From Marixanthomonas sp. SCSIO 43207 (lineage in GTDB: Bacteria > Bacteroidota > Bacteroidia > Flavobacteriales > Flavobacteriaceae), in NCBI RefSeq assembly GCF_019904255.1, contig NZ_CP063203.1:2180001-2244000 (forward strand): a stretch of DNA of 64,000 nt, given 5' to 3'. Below the pieces are notes generated by a model. That model did no database searches. It was given only the letters and a program-made list of their open reading frames with translations, and had not been told where the DNA came from. The translations under genes and the position numbers were made by a program. The first letter of the stretch is position 1. The number at the start of each line of letters is the position of its first letter. Below are positions 1 to 8,748 of the stretch, in pieces.

Positions 1-1
1 G

Positions 2-496
2 TTTGAACGAATTGCACAAGCAGAACAAGAAAAATGGTTACCGCCATACTATGTAGCACAAATTAATGTGATTAAAAGCTTTGGAGAAAAAGATAAAACT
101 AAGATTTCTGCTCAACTAGAAAAGGCACAAGATTTTATCAATCTAGCCAAAACAAATTCAAATGAAAATCCAGAAATTTTGGTTCTTGAAGCTCAGTGGT
201 ATACTGCCTGGATAGCTTTTGATGGACAACAATATGGTATGAAATATTCAGGCAAAGTTCAACAATTGTATTCAAAGGCTCTGGAGATAGCACCTAACAA
301 TCCGCGAGTAATTTTAAGCAAAGCAGAATGGGATATGGGGAGTGCTAAATTTTTTAATCAACCATTAGATCCATATTGTAAAGATATAAGACGTGCCATA
401 GAACTTTTTGCTACCTTTAAACCAGAAGGTAAATTTTACCCTACATGCGGAGAAGACCGTGCAAGAATGATTTTAGATAAAAACTGTAAAGAATAA
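2..496 (+). CDS. Helical-repeat (TPR-like) protein, 5' end outside the window
   Basis: The frame is open from the left edge of the window to a TAA at 494-496, so this is the C-terminal part of a longer protein. A GTG at 68 could be read as a start, but the upstream residues continue the same alpha-helical pattern, so I treat it as internal. The visible 164 residues are helical with a TPR-like segment (YSKALEIAPNNPRVILSKAE) and no membrane span. The stop overlaps the next ATG by one base, so it is probably cotranscribed with the kinase gene that follows. Function is unknown; TPR-type repeats usually bind partner proteins. Confidence 0.75.
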   Translation, partial: FERIAQAEQEKWLPPYYVAQINVIKSFGEKDKTKISAQLEKAQDFINLAKTNSNENPEILVLEAQWYTAWIAFDGQQYGMKYSGKVQQLYSKALEIAPNNPRVILSKAEWDMGSAKFFNQPLDPYCKDIRRAIELFATFKPEGKFYPTCGEDRARMILDKNCKE

Positions 497-1827
497 TGAT
501 TCGATTTTTTAAAGAACTAGGTAAAGCGTTTTTTGTAGGTTTCTTAATATTTTTAGTATTAGGGCTTATAAAATATGCAACTGGAGACACAATAGACTCG
601 GGTGAAGAGCTTTTATCTCGCTTTCTTTATAATCAATTATACTCTGTGGTGCTGTATATGGCTAATGCTTACCTCACAATGTATTTGGTTGATAAGTATA
701 AACTTGCTTTGTATAAATGGAGAAACTTATGGAGAGCTATTTTTGGAGGGGTGATGATTACGGTTATTACATTGTTTATACTTCAGTTTGTAACAAATGT
801 ACTTTTTGAAGGTGTTTCAGTTTCTAGATTTTTTGCTACACAGCGTTTAGATTATTACCTAGTCTCGTTCATTATTTCAATAGTTGTTCTTATTATCTTT
901 TATGGTTTCTTTTATTATAAATTCAGTCAAGAAAAAAAGGTTAAAGAACAAAAGATTATTGCCGGGGCTGCTTCGGCACAATTTGATGCGTTAAAAAATC
1001 AGTTGGACCCTCACTTTTTGTTTAATAGTCTTAATGTGTTAACCAGCTTAATTGAAGAAAATCCTGAAGCTGCCACACGGTTTACAACATCACTTTCAAA
1101 AGTGTACCGGTATGTATTGGAGCAAAAAAATAAACAGCTTGTCACTATCGAAGAAGAACTGAAATTTGCACAACTATATATGTCATTGTTAAAAATGAGG
1201 TTTGAAGACAGTATCGTTTTTACAGTGCCAGAAAAATTGAGCAATCCAGAAGCCAAAGTAGTCCCATTATCTTTGCAGCTATTGCTTGAAAATGCTGTAA
1301 AACATAATCAAGTAACACCTTCAAAAAAATTGACCATTACAATCGTTGAAGATAAAGACGCTTTGATTATTACCAACAATTTTCAACCCAAACAAGTAGT
1401 AAGAGAAAGTAGTGGTGTAGGGTTAAAAAACATTCGTCAACGCTATCAATTATTAACTGATAGACCGGTTAACATAGATCAAAATCATAAACATTTCAGT
1501 ATATCAATACCTTTATTAACACAACAAACGATGCAAGTAAATACACAAGAAGTTTATATTTCAGAAAAAAAATATGAACGTGCAAAAGAGCGTGTACAAA
1601 AGCTAAAAGGCTTTTATGGAAACTTAGGGATGTATATTGTTTTTATTCCTATTTTCATTTGGCTTAATTATAAGTCTGGGACCAACTTTCCTTGGGCACT
1701 TTTCCCAATAGCAGGATGGGGAATGGGTGTTCTGGCTCACGCAGCTGAAACATTTAATTACAATCCTTTCTTCGGAAAAGATTGGGAAAAAAGAAAAATT
1801 AAAGAGTTAATGGAAAAGGATGATTAA
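496..1827 (+). CDS. LytS/YehU-type sensor histidine kinase with C-terminal 2TM domain
   Basis: This 443-residue membrane kinase has about four N-terminal transmembrane helices (roughly 12-27, 46-66, 82-103 and 122-141). The His_kinase core follows, with phosphoacceptor H173 in QLDPHFLFNSLN, and then an HATPase with N-box LLLENAVKHN near 262-271 and G-box SSGVGLKNIRQRY near 305-317. Unusually, the protein then continues into a 2TM domain from about residue 360 (YERAKERVQKLKGFYGN) that ends in DWEKRKIKELMEK. The same domain is found alone in the three downstream genes. Kinases of this family normally phosphorylate LytTR-type response regulators, but none is encoded in the following genes. The stimulus is unknown. 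The ATG overlaps the previous stop (TAATG). Confidence 0.9.
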   Translation: MIRFFKELGKAFFVGFLIFLVLGLIKYATGDTIDSGEELLSRFLYNQLYSVVLYMANAYLTMYLVDKYKLALYKWRNLWRAIFGGVMITVITLFILQFVTNVLFEGVSVSRFFATQRLDYYLVSFIISIVVLIIFYGFFYYKFSQEKKVKEQKIIAGAASAQFDALKNQLDPHFLFNSLNVLTSLIEENPEAATRFTTSLSKVYRYVLEQKNKQLVTIEEELKFAQLYMSLLKMRFEDSIVFTVPEKLSNPEAKVVPLSLQLLLENAVKHNQVTPSKKLTITIVEDKDALIITNNFQPKQVVRESSGVGLKNIRQRYQLLTDRPVNIDQNHKHFSISIPLLTQQTMQVNTQEVYISEKKYERAKERVQKLKGFYGNLGMYIVFIPIFIWLNYKSGTNFPWALFPIAGWGMGVLAHAAETFNYNPFFGKDWEKRKIKELMEKDD

Positions 1828-1929
1828 AAACCTACAATTCAGCCCAAAAAATCAACAATAGAGTCTTCCTTTTTTTAATTACAAAGCAATAAAAAATATC
1901 TTTATTAAAAATTAAATAACACTACAACA

Positions 1930-2247
1930 ATGGAATCTAATTACAGAAATAAAGATCGAGACAGCAAATATTTACGAGCCAAAGAGCGTATGGAAAACAT
2001 CAAAAAGTTTTATACAAGCCTTTTCTTCTATATTCTTTTTATAGGCTTTCTGGCAGCCCTTAATTATTATACAAATGAATGGAGGTATCCTTGGTTTTTA
2101 TGGGCAGCTCTAGGCTGGGGTATTGGTATTGCTTTTCAAGCAGCCAAAGCTTTTAAGTGGAACTCATTACTAGGTAAAGACTGGGAAGAACGAAAGATGA
2201 AACAGTTTATGGAAGAAGAAGAAAACAAAGACAATCTCTGGAAATAA
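1930..2247 (+). CDS. 2TM domain-containing protein (first of three)
   Basis: This 105-residue protein is essentially one 2TM domain. A charged amphipathic start (YLRAKERMENIKKFYTSL) is followed by two hydrophobic helices around residues 33-50 and 56-75 and the signature tail KDWEERKMKQFMEEEE. The domain matches the C-terminus of the upstream kinase. A 102-base gap separates it from the kinase gene and holds a -7-like TATCTTTA at 1897-1904, so the small-protein array may have its own promoter. The family is widespread beside LytS-type kinases in Flavobacteriia. A role in helping or modulating the kinase is inference. Confidence 0.85.
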   Translation: MESNYRNKDRDSKYLRAKERMENIKKFYTSLFFYILFIGFLAALNYYTNEWRYPWFLWAALGWGIGIAFQAAKAFKWNSLLGKDWEERKMKQFMEEEENKDNLWK

Positions 2248-2618
2248 TGAAAAATTTACAAAAAACGGTATATGAAAGAGCCCAACAACGACTTGATGAG
2301 CTAAAGATGTTTTATATTCACTTTTCAGTTTTTGTACTAGTTAGCTTACTATCATTTTTAATTTGGTTCTTTATATTAAAAGATTTCTTTACCACTACTG
2401 AAGGTGCTCAACTAGAAAACTGGATTAATGCAAATTTTCTAGTCTGCTTTGGTATTTGGGCACTTATACTAGTATATCACGCAATAAAAGTACATAGAGG
2501 TTATGTGTTTAAACTTCCTACGTTTTCATTTTTTAAAAAATGGGAAGAACGAAAAATAAATGAATACATACAAGATGAAGAAGCATATAGTGAATCACTT
2601 AAAAATGATAAATCATGA
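2247..2618 (+). CDS. 2TM domain-containing protein (second of three)
   Basis: This 123-residue protein has the same plan: YERAQQRLDELKMFYIHFS, two membrane helices (about 26-47 and 66-84) and the end motif KKWEERKINEYIQDEE. The loop between the helices is longer than in its neighbours, with an insertion around residues 48-65. The start ATG shares one base with the stop of the previous gene (TAATG), which indicates translational coupling. It is a diverged paralogue of the genes on each side. No enzymatic motif is present. Confidence 0.85.
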   Translation: MKNLQKTVYERAQQRLDELKMFYIHFSVFVLVSLLSFLIWFFILKDFFTTTEGAQLENWINANFLVCFGIWALILVYHAIKVHRGYVFKLPTFSFFKKWEERKINEYIQDEEAYSESLKNDKS

Positions 2619-2938
2619 AAAACCTAGATGAAAGCACAAAGTATGAACGAGCCAAAAAACGAATAGAAGATATAAAAGGTTTTTATACACATCTAAGTAT
2701 TTATTTAGTGATTAATGTATTGATGATTCTAGCTGCATTAGGTTTATTTACAGGAACATTTATTCCTATTCAGTTTCCTGTTTGGTCTTACTTCACTACT
2801 CCTTTTTTCTGGGGAATTGCAATCTTTATTCATTGGTTATATGTTTTTAAATCTCACTACAACCCGTTTAAAGACTGGGAAGAACGCAAAATAAAACAGT
2901 TTATGGAGGAAGATGAAAACGATATGAAAAACTTTTAG
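2615..2938 (+). CDS. 2TM domain-containing protein (third of three)
   Basis: This 107-residue 2TM protein starts KYERAKKRIEDIKGFYTHLS, crosses the membrane twice (about 28-47 and 65-83) and ends KDWEERKIKQFMEEDE. The start overlaps the previous stop by four bases (ATGA). It is the last of the array. The next gene is an unrelated AIM24-type protein after 61 bases. As with its paralogues, function is unknown, and the position behind a kinase that carries the same domain is the main clue. Confidence 0.85.
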   Translation: MKNLDESTKYERAKKRIEDIKGFYTHLSIYLVINVLMILAALGLFTGTFIPIQFPVWSYFTTPFFWGIAIFIHWLYVFKSHYNPFKDWEERKIKQFMEEDENDMKNF

Positions 2939-2999
2939 TTTATAGAGAAATGTAACACTTTTATCATTTTAACAACTTATAGATACTAAACAAAAAATC

Positions 3000-3800
3000 A
3001 TGAAAGCACACGAAATAGATTACATCATTTATGGTGAAGAAATGCAATATGTTGAGATTGAACTAGATCCCAACGAAGGTGTTATTGCCGAAGCAGGTAG
3101 TTTTATGATGATGGATCAAGGAATTAAAATGGAGACCATATTTGGGGACGGATCAAAAAATGATAAAGGGTTATTAGGTAAAGTTTTTGGAGCAGGTAAA
3201 CGCCTATTAACAGGTGAAAGTCTTTTTATGACAGCTTTTTATAATACAGTGCCTGGAAAAAAGCGTGTAAGCTTTGCATCTCCCTACCCCGGAAAAATTA
3301 TAGCAATTGATCTAGAAAAGTTTAACGGAAAATTTATTTGCCAAAAAGATGCTTTTCTATGCGCTGCAAAAGGAGTTTCAATAGGTATAGAATTTTCACG
3401 TAAACTAGGCAGAGGCTTATTTGGAGGTGAAGGGTTTATCATGCAAAAACTAGAAGGTTATGGTAAAGCATTTGTACACTCTGGCGGAACCACAGCGGTA
3501 AAAGAATTAGCACCTGGTGAAAAACTTAAAATTGATACGGGATGTATTATTGGGTTTGATCAAACAATAGATTATGATATAGAATTTGTAGGCGGAATTA
3601 AAAACACCATATTTGGAGGCGAAGGACTTTTCTTTGCAACCTTAACCGGCCCTGGAACAGTTTACGTACAATCCTTACCTTTCAGCCGATTGGCTAAGCG
3701 AGTTTGGGCTGCTGCACCTCGTGGAGGAGGAAAAGACAAAGGAGAAGGAAGTTTATTAGGCGGTCTTGGAGATTTACTAGACGGCGATAATAGATTTTAA
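3000..3800 (+). CDS. AIM24 / TIGR00266 family protein
   Basis: This 266-residue soluble protein belongs to the AIM24 (TIGR00266) family, recognised from the start IDYIIYGEEMQYVEIELDPN, the segment AEAGSFMMMD, the glycine-rich GEGLFFATLTGPGTVYVQSLPF and the Gly-rich C-terminus (GGGKDKGEGSLLGGLGDLL). Family members fold as a beta-helix-like barrel. The yeast relative is a mitochondrial inner-membrane protein, but the bacterial role is not established. There is no signal peptide. Its placement after the 2TM array may be a separate transcription unit. Confidence 0.85.
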   Translation: MKAHEIDYIIYGEEMQYVEIELDPNEGVIAEAGSFMMMDQGIKMETIFGDGSKNDKGLLGKVFGAGKRLLTGESLFMTAFYNTVPGKKRVSFASPYPGKIIAIDLEKFNGKFICQKDAFLCAAKGVSIGIEFSRKLGRGLFGGEGFIMQKLEGYGKAFVHSGGTTAVKELAPGEKLKIDTGCIIGFDQTIDYDIEFVGGIKNTIFGGEGLFFATLTGPGTVYVQSLPFSRLAKRVWAAAPRGGGKDKGEGSLLGGLGDLLDGDNRF

Positions 3801-3928
3801 CACACATTACTTATCAACAAAAAGAATAAAGTCAAATTTTTTTTGTTATATTTAAACAACTAACAAAAACAAATACTGCCTATTGATAATACCTCTACTT
3901 AATCTATTTTTTTAAATTTAGTTTAACT

Positions 3929-4126
3929 ATGGCTAGAGCAATGTATGATTACACAAAAGCTGTACTTGCAAAAGTAAGTTTTGATGTTAATTTGTTCTGT
4001 AAAGAGTTGAAGAAGGCGATGAGTAGGCTACTTCCTTATGAAATTGAGGAATTAAGAGTCTGGGTGAATACTCTCATAAAGCAGAACCCCCAATTAAATC
4101 AATGTTTAATTCTTTTAAATCAATAA
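3929..4126 (+). CDS. Conserved-looking 65-residue protein of unknown function
   Basis: This small soluble protein has 65 residues with alternating basic and acidic helices (LFCKELKKAMSRLLPYEIEELRVWV). It has no signal peptide, membrane span or metal-binding motif. A 128-base leader precedes it and a hairpin at 4131-4156 follows it, so it looks like a monocistronic gene and not a chance reading frame. I recall similar short proteins as common in flavobacterial genomes, but no function is known to me. It lies convergent to oxyR. Confidence 0.65.
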   Translation: MARAMYDYTKAVLAKVSFDVNLFCKELKKAMSRLLPYEIEELRVWVNTLIKQNPQLNQCLILLNQ

Positions 4127-4130
4127 AATA

Positions 4131-4156
4131 AATGCCCGATTTTGTGTCGGGCATTT
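4131..4156. terminator. Shared intrinsic terminator between the 65-residue gene and oxyR
   Basis: AATGCCCGA (4131-4139) pairs perfectly with TCGGGCATT (4147-4155) around a 7-base loop. The T-rich tail is better on the minus strand, so it mainly ends oxyR transcription, but it lies 3' of both convergent genes. Confidence 0.8.
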
Positions 4157-4159
4157 ACT

Positions 4160-5104
4160 TTAACTTACCTTTTTTAAAGGATCTATAATTTTTATATCCT
4201 GAAATTTAATGGCACCTCTTACAATTCCTGCAATGATATCATAAAGTGCGTCAATTATTTGTAGTTTTAATTCGCTCTTACTGTATACCAGACTCACTTC
4301 ACGTGCCGGGGAAGGTTCATTAAAATAACGCAAATTTTGTTGTTGTTTTTCTGAAATATCAAGCGTATGTAAATAGGGTAGAAGCGTCATTCCCAAGCCT
4401 TCATTAGATAATTTTATTAATGTTTCAAAACTTCCGCTTTCAAGCTGAAACTTCTCATTTGCACTCAACTTTGAAGATTTACACAAGTTTATTACTCCAT
4501 CTCTGAAACAGTGACCATCTTCCAATAATAAAATATCATCTAATTCTAAATCTGAACTATCAATTTTATTTTTTTCAGAAAGGCGATGGTTTGAAGGAAT
4601 ATATCCTACAAAAGGCTCATAGTATAAAGCTCGTTCTTTTATCTCTTCAAGATGTAGCGGAGTAGCAGCTATAGCAGCGTCTATGTGACCGTCTTGAAGT
4701 TTGGTAATAATTTCAGGAGTGGTTAGCTCTTCAATTTTAAGCTGAACTTTTGGATATTTATTGGTAAAAGTTTTTAAAAACATTGGTAATAGGGTAGGTG
4801 TGATTGTTGGTATAATACCCAACTTAAATTCACCGCCTACAAACCCTTTTTCTTGGTCAACTACATCTTGCATACGTTCAGACTCATTTACTATGTTTCT
4901 AGCTTGAGATACAATTTTTTGACCTACAGCGGTTAATTCAATTGGTTTTTTACTTCGATCAAAAATTAAAATATCCAATTCTTCTTCAAGCTTTTGTATT
5001 TGCATACTCAAAGTAGGTTGAGTGACAAAAGTTTTTTGAGCCGCTTTTGTAAAGTTTTGATGTTCAGCAACGGCCAATACGTAACGTAACTGAGTAATAG
5101 TCAT
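4160..5104 (-). CDS. oxyR: Hydrogen-peroxide-responsive LysR-type regulator OxyR
   Basis: This 314-residue LysR-family regulator has an N-terminal winged helix-turn-helix (TQLRYVLAVAEHQNFTKAAQ ... TQPTLSMQIQKLEEEL) and a periplasmic-binding-like effector domain from about residue 90. The redox motif LEDGHCFRDGVINLC places cysteines at residues 199 and 208, the same numbering as the E. coli OxyR disulfide pair, which makes the call strong. It would sense peroxide and activate catalase, peroxidase and iron-sequestration genes. No peroxide-defence gene lies beside it, but two methionine sulfoxide reductases occur at 38101-38977. A -7 element and a 13-base palindrome lie just upstream. Confidence 0.95.
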   Translation of the reverse strand: MTITQLRYVLAVAEHQNFTKAAQKTFVTQPTLSMQIQKLEEELDILIFDRSKKPIELTAVGQKIVSQARNIVNESERMQDVVDQEKGFVGGEFKLGIIPTITPTLLPMFLKTFTNKYPKVQLKIEELTTPEIITKLQDGHIDAAIAATPLHLEEIKERALYYEPFVGYIPSNHRLSEKNKIDSSDLELDDILLLEDGHCFRDGVINLCKSSKLSANEKFQLESGSFETLIKLSNEGLGMTLLPYLHTLDISEKQQQNLRYFNEPSPAREVSLVYSKSELKLQIIDALYDIIAGIVRGAIKFQDIKIIDPLKKVS

Positions 5105-5122
5105 AGGTATATTCTTTAACTA

Positions 5123-5130
5123 CAAAGATA
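5123..5130 (-). promoter_or_regulatory. oxyR promoter -7 element
   Basis: On the minus strand this reads TATCTTTG, a perfect match to the Bacteroidota -7 consensus TAnnTTTG, placed about 20 bases before the oxyR ATG. I do not see a matching TTTG at the usual -33 distance. The palindrome CAATATGATATTG (5131-5143) abuts it on the upstream side. Confidence 0.6.
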
Positions 5131-5212
5131 CAATATGATATTGATAAAATTTATAGTAAAACGATTTTATTATGTATTTACTTATATGTAAATTTTAAGG
5201 GAAGACTATAAT

Positions 5213-6544
5213 TTATAAAAGTCCTCTCGCTTTAATCTCAAGATATTTATTAATGGTTTTTACAGTCAAATCTTCAGGTGCTGTTAAAACTGTTTGAATA
5301 CCCCGTTGTTGTAATTCTCTAACCATCAATTTTTTGTCAAATTGGAATTGTTGTGCAATAGTTTGATCAACAATTTCTGGAATAGACGCTGCTTCGGTTT
5401 CGCTTAAAGATTTTAATTCTGTATTTTCAAAAAAGATTACTACCAATACATGTTTTTTTGCAATAGCTTGCAAATAGGGTAATTGCCGTTGTAGTGATGA
5501 GATATGTTCAAAATTTGTATAAAGTAATAATAGACTGCGTTGGGTTATTTTTCTTCTTACTAAGGCTTGAAGTATTCCAAAGTCTGAATCTCTAAACTTT
5601 GTATCAACGTTGTATAACGTTTCTAGTAGTGTATTAAGGTGTGTTTTTTTTGCTTGAGCAGGTAAATAAGAACCTAATTTTTCAGAAAAATCTACCATTC
5701 CTACTTTATCTCCCTTTTTTAGAGCTACATTACTGAAAGCTAATGTACTGTTAATAGCATAATCTATCAGTTTTAATTCATTAAACGGCATTTTCATCAC
5801 ACGGCTTGTATCAATTATCGAATAGATGGGTTGCATTTTTTCATCTTGATATTGATTTACCATTAGATGACCGTGCTTGGCAGTGGCTTTCCAGTTTACA
5901 GTACGTACATCATCACCTACTACATATTCTTTTATTTGCTCAAACTCCATCGTGTGACCAATACGGCGTATTTTTTTAAGCCCTATTTGTTGAAGTCTAT
6001 TATCAATAGCCAAAAAGTCATACTTTTTCATTTGTATAAACGAAGGGTAAACTTTTACCATTTGCTTATTATCAAATGTATAACGGCGCCTTATTAAACC
6101 AATAATAGACGTTACATAACAGTTTAAATTTCCGAATAAATACTCACCGCGATCTATAGGTCTCACTTGGTATTGTAGCGTATTATTATTTTTACCCGGT
6201 ATATGTGTTGTTTTGAAAAAATCTCTTTTCTGAAACTGAACAGGTAACTCATCTACAATAGCTACATAAATTTTAAAAGAATATTTATTTTTAAGTTGAA
6301 TATTAACATCATTAGAATCACTATTTGAAAATTTTTCGGGCAAAATGCGTTTACCATTTAAACCCGAAGAACTGTAAAGCATACTTATTTCAAAAAGGAT
6401 AAAAATTACAAATGCTAATACCAAAATCCAGATAATCCCATACAAGCCAGTAAACCAATACGAAATCAAAAATAGAACCGAAAGGCTGGCAAGCACGTAG
6501 AAAAAACGTGGTGTTAAGTATAAGGATTTTATAAACCGAATCAC
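5213..6544 (-). CDS. DUF58 domain-containing membrane-anchored protein
   Basis: This 443-residue protein has two N-terminal hydrophobic helices (about 10-28 and 31-54) followed by a soluble domain. The DUF58 signature is clear near residues 207-235 (EYVVGDDVRTVNWKATAKHG). The segment after it resembles the start of a von Willebrand A-type fold (IIDTSRVMKMPF), a common extension in this family. DUF58 proteins are almost always encoded next to a MoxR ATPase and are thought to be its membrane-side partner. Here it is the last gene of a six-gene operon, one base after moxR. The exact function is not known. Confidence 0.9.
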   Translation of the reverse strand: MIRFIKSLYLTPRFFYVLASLSVLFLISYWFTGLYGIIWILVLAFVIFILFEISMLYSSSGLNGKRILPEKFSNSDSNDVNIQLKNKYSFKIYVAIVDELPVQFQKRDFFKTTHIPGKNNNTLQYQVRPIDRGEYLFGNLNCYVTSIIGLIRRRYTFDNKQMVKVYPSFIQMKKYDFLAIDNRLQQIGLKKIRRIGHTMEFEQIKEYVVGDDVRTVNWKATAKHGHLMVNQYQDEKMQPIYSIIDTSRVMKMPFNELKLIDYAINSTLAFSNVALKKGDKVGMVDFSEKLGSYLPAQAKKTHLNTLLETLYNVDTKFRDSDFGILQALVRRKITQRSLLLLYTNFEHISSLQRQLPYLQAIAKKHVLVVIFFENTELKSLSETEAASIPEIVDQTIAQQFQFDKKLMVRELQQRGIQTVLTAPEDLTVKTINKYLEIKARGLL

Positions 6545-6545
6545 G

Positions 6546-7547
6546 TTATCTAGGTATTTCTATAGATTGTGCAATCATATCTATCACAGTTTCGGGGGTC
6601 ATTCCTTCCATTTCTCGCTCTGGAGAAACAATTACTCTATGACGAAGTACTGGTGTTAATGAACGTTTTACATCATCTGGAGTAACAAAGTCACGCCCGT
6701 TTATTGCTGCAAATGCTTTTGAAGCATTCATAATAGCTAATGATGCTCGAGGAGAACCACCCAAGTATAAATGAGGGTGATTTCTGGTTTTATCAACAAC
6801 TTGAGCGATATAGGTAAAAATTTTATCTTCAATCAAGATTTCTTGTACTTGATTTCTAAAAGTTTGTAGTGACTCAGGAGTGAGTACACCATTAATATGT
6901 TCTTCTGGATCTTTTAATTTACGTTCGTGATGTGTTTTTAATATTGTAACCTCGTCTTTTAATTCTGGATAAGTCACTTTTATTTTAAATAAAAAGCGGT
7001 CTAATTGTGCTTCGGGTAATGCGTAGGTTCCTTCTTGTTCAATAGGGTTTTGAGTTGCAAGAACCATAAACGGATAATCCATTGCATAGCGTGTACCATC
7101 CATTGTTATTTGACGTTCTTCCATTACTTCAAATAGTGCGGCTTGCGTTTTTGCGGGTGCTCGGTTTATTTCGTCAATCAAAACGATATTTGAAAAAACA
7201 GGGCCTTTTTTAAATTCAAAATCTGAAGTTTTCATATTCAATACTGAAGTTCCTAAAACATCACTAGGCATCAAATCTGGCGTAAATTGAATTCGGCTAA
7301 AATCGGTCTTTAAAGTTTTAGCAAAAAGCTTTGCCGTTATAGTTTTTGCAATCCCGGGAACACCTTCAATAAGCACATGACCATTTGCAAGTAAACTCAC
7401 CACCAAGAGTTCAACAAAATCTTGTTGGCCTATAATAATTTTACTTAATTGTGCTTTTATGTCTTCAACAGCTGCTTGAAGTTCTTGTAACGGAATTCGG
7501 TTGTCAAAATGTAGCTCGTCATTGGTGTTTTCAGGATTTTCCATCAA
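6546..7547 (-). CDS. MoxR family AAA+ ATPase
   Basis: This 333-residue AAA+ protein has the MoxR-type Walker A GVPGIAKT (62-69), Walker B and sensor region IVLIDEINRAPAKTQAA, the typical ATQNPIEQEGTY sensor 1, and the C-terminal lid GGSPRASLAIMNASKAFA. MoxR proteins act as ATP-driven chaperones that remodel or load metal or cofactor into partner proteins, often with DUF58 or VWA proteins. No VWA/Bat gene is seen in this operon. The start overlaps the end of the DUF4350 gene by 17 bases, which suggests coupled translation. Confidence 0.95.
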   Translation of the reverse strand: MMENPENTNDELHFDNRIPLQELQAAVEDIKAQLSKIIIGQQDFVELLVVSLLANGHVLIEGVPGIAKTITAKLFAKTLKTDFSRIQFTPDLMPSDVLGTSVLNMKTSDFEFKKGPVFSNIVLIDEINRAPAKTQAALFEVMEERQITMDGTRYAMDYPFMVLATQNPIEQEGTYALPEAQLDRFLFKIKVTYPELKDEVTILKTHHERKLKDPEEHINGVLTPESLQTFRNQVQEILIEDKIFTYIAQVVDKTRNHPHLYLGGSPRASLAIMNASKAFAAINGRDFVTPDDVKRSLTPVLRHRVIVSPEREMEGMTPETVIDMIAQSIEIPR

Positions 7548-8748
7548 ATTTATTTTTAAATGCTTTAATATCGTTGTATAATTTTTGTAATTCTTCTTTA
7601 CTAGTATTTTGTTGGTGTGTTACTTTTTCAATAAAAGTAAATAGTTTTTTTGTGTCTTCTTCAGTGTTTCCACTTTTACTGGCGACAGCTTTAAAAAAAC
7701 GATTGTTTAGCTGTTCTGTTGGTATTCTAAGGTTGATACGAATGTATTCAAAGAATAATGCAGCTTGTTTTTTCGCAACTGCATGATAGTCTTTTTTATC
7801 AAGGTACATGCCAGATATGGTACGTGTGTACTCATAAGTGCGGTTTTTTGGTGGTGTGACAATAGGAATACTACGTTGCTTTCTTTTTCCTTCAAAGAGT
7901 ACGAATAATAATACACCTATCAACACAAAATAATAAGCCCATTTAAAGTATTTATTTTTCAATAAAACGTATAATGGTGAAATATTAATACGCTTACCGG
8001 TTTTATATTCCTTATCCCAATATACAGATTGATTTTTAGGCAGGTAGGAAAGAGCATTCAGCGAATAGGATGCAAAGTCATTGGTCAATAAAAAATAATT
8101 TGAAAATGCCTCAGGCTGTAAGTGCAAATAAAAAGAACCTTTTCCTACGGGAGCTTTTATAAAATTGGGCAACGAGTCTTGAATGGTTTTTACTTCTGAA
8201 AAAGATTCAGAAAAGCCTAAAACAGTTTGAGTTACCGTATCAATTTTACTGAAATTCTTTACTGTAAAATTACGCGGAATGTGATAAGACTGTGACTTTC
8301 TGAAATTTTTATTGGTAAGATCAAGTAAGGGTTCGGTTTTTATGGAGTTGACCAAATAATTAATTTTTGTCTCAAGTTTGAGAGTGTCTAATAAGTTTTG
8401 GCCAATGGTGTTTGCACTAATAAAAACCGTATTTCCTTTTTCTGTCCATTGATAAACCTTATCCAGCTCGTCGTTGTCAAAATTGATATAATCATTTATA
8501 AACAGATATGAACCTTGTAGGGTGCTATCTTGTAAATTTTCATAAGGTGTGTTTTTAATTTCTGAAAGGGATTGATCAAGGTTTTCTTTTAATAAATCAT
8601 ATAAAACAACTGTTCCAAGTGGGATTTTATCTTGATTATTGTAGCTAGGAAACCAATTTACCGGAGCCGGCTTGGTAGCTTCAAGATAGACCAAACCTGC
8701 TAGCAGTACCAAAAACAAGCCAAGAAATATTTTTTGAAGTTTAGTCAA
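7531..8748 (-). CDS. DUF4350 domain-containing membrane protein
   Basis: This 405-residue protein has an N-terminal helix (about 6-22), an extracytoplasmic region resembling DUF4350 (SYNNQDKIPLGTVVLYDLL; INYLVNSIK), a second membrane helix near 271-286 followed by the basic stretch EGKRKQRSIP, and a cytoplasmic helical tail. DUF4350 is found recurrently in MoxR/DUF58 operons. The fold is related to class I amidotransferase-like domains, but I see no catalytic triad. It overlaps the DUF4129 gene upstream by 8 bases and moxR downstream by 17. Role: probably a structural or substrate-binding part of the same membrane complex (inference). Confidence 0.8.
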   Translation of the reverse strand: MTKLQKIFLGLFLVLLAGLVYLEATKPAPVNWFPSYNNQDKIPLGTVVLYDLLKENLDQSLSEIKNTPYENLQDSTLQGSYLFINDYINFDNDELDKVYQWTEKGNTVFISANTIGQNLLDTLKLETKINYLVNSIKTEPLLDLTNKNFRKSQSYHIPRNFTVKNFSKIDTVTQTVLGFSESFSEVKTIQDSLPNFIKAPVGKGSFYLHLQPEAFSNYFLLTNDFASYSLNALSYLPKNQSVYWDKEYKTGKRINISPLYVLLKNKYFKWAYYFVLIGVLLFVLFEGKRKQRSIPIVTPPKNRTYEYTRTISGMYLDKKDYHAVAKKQAALFFEYIRINLRIPTEQLNNRFFKAVASKSGNTEEDTKKLFTFIEKVTHQQNTSKEELQKLYNDIKAFKNKFDGKS

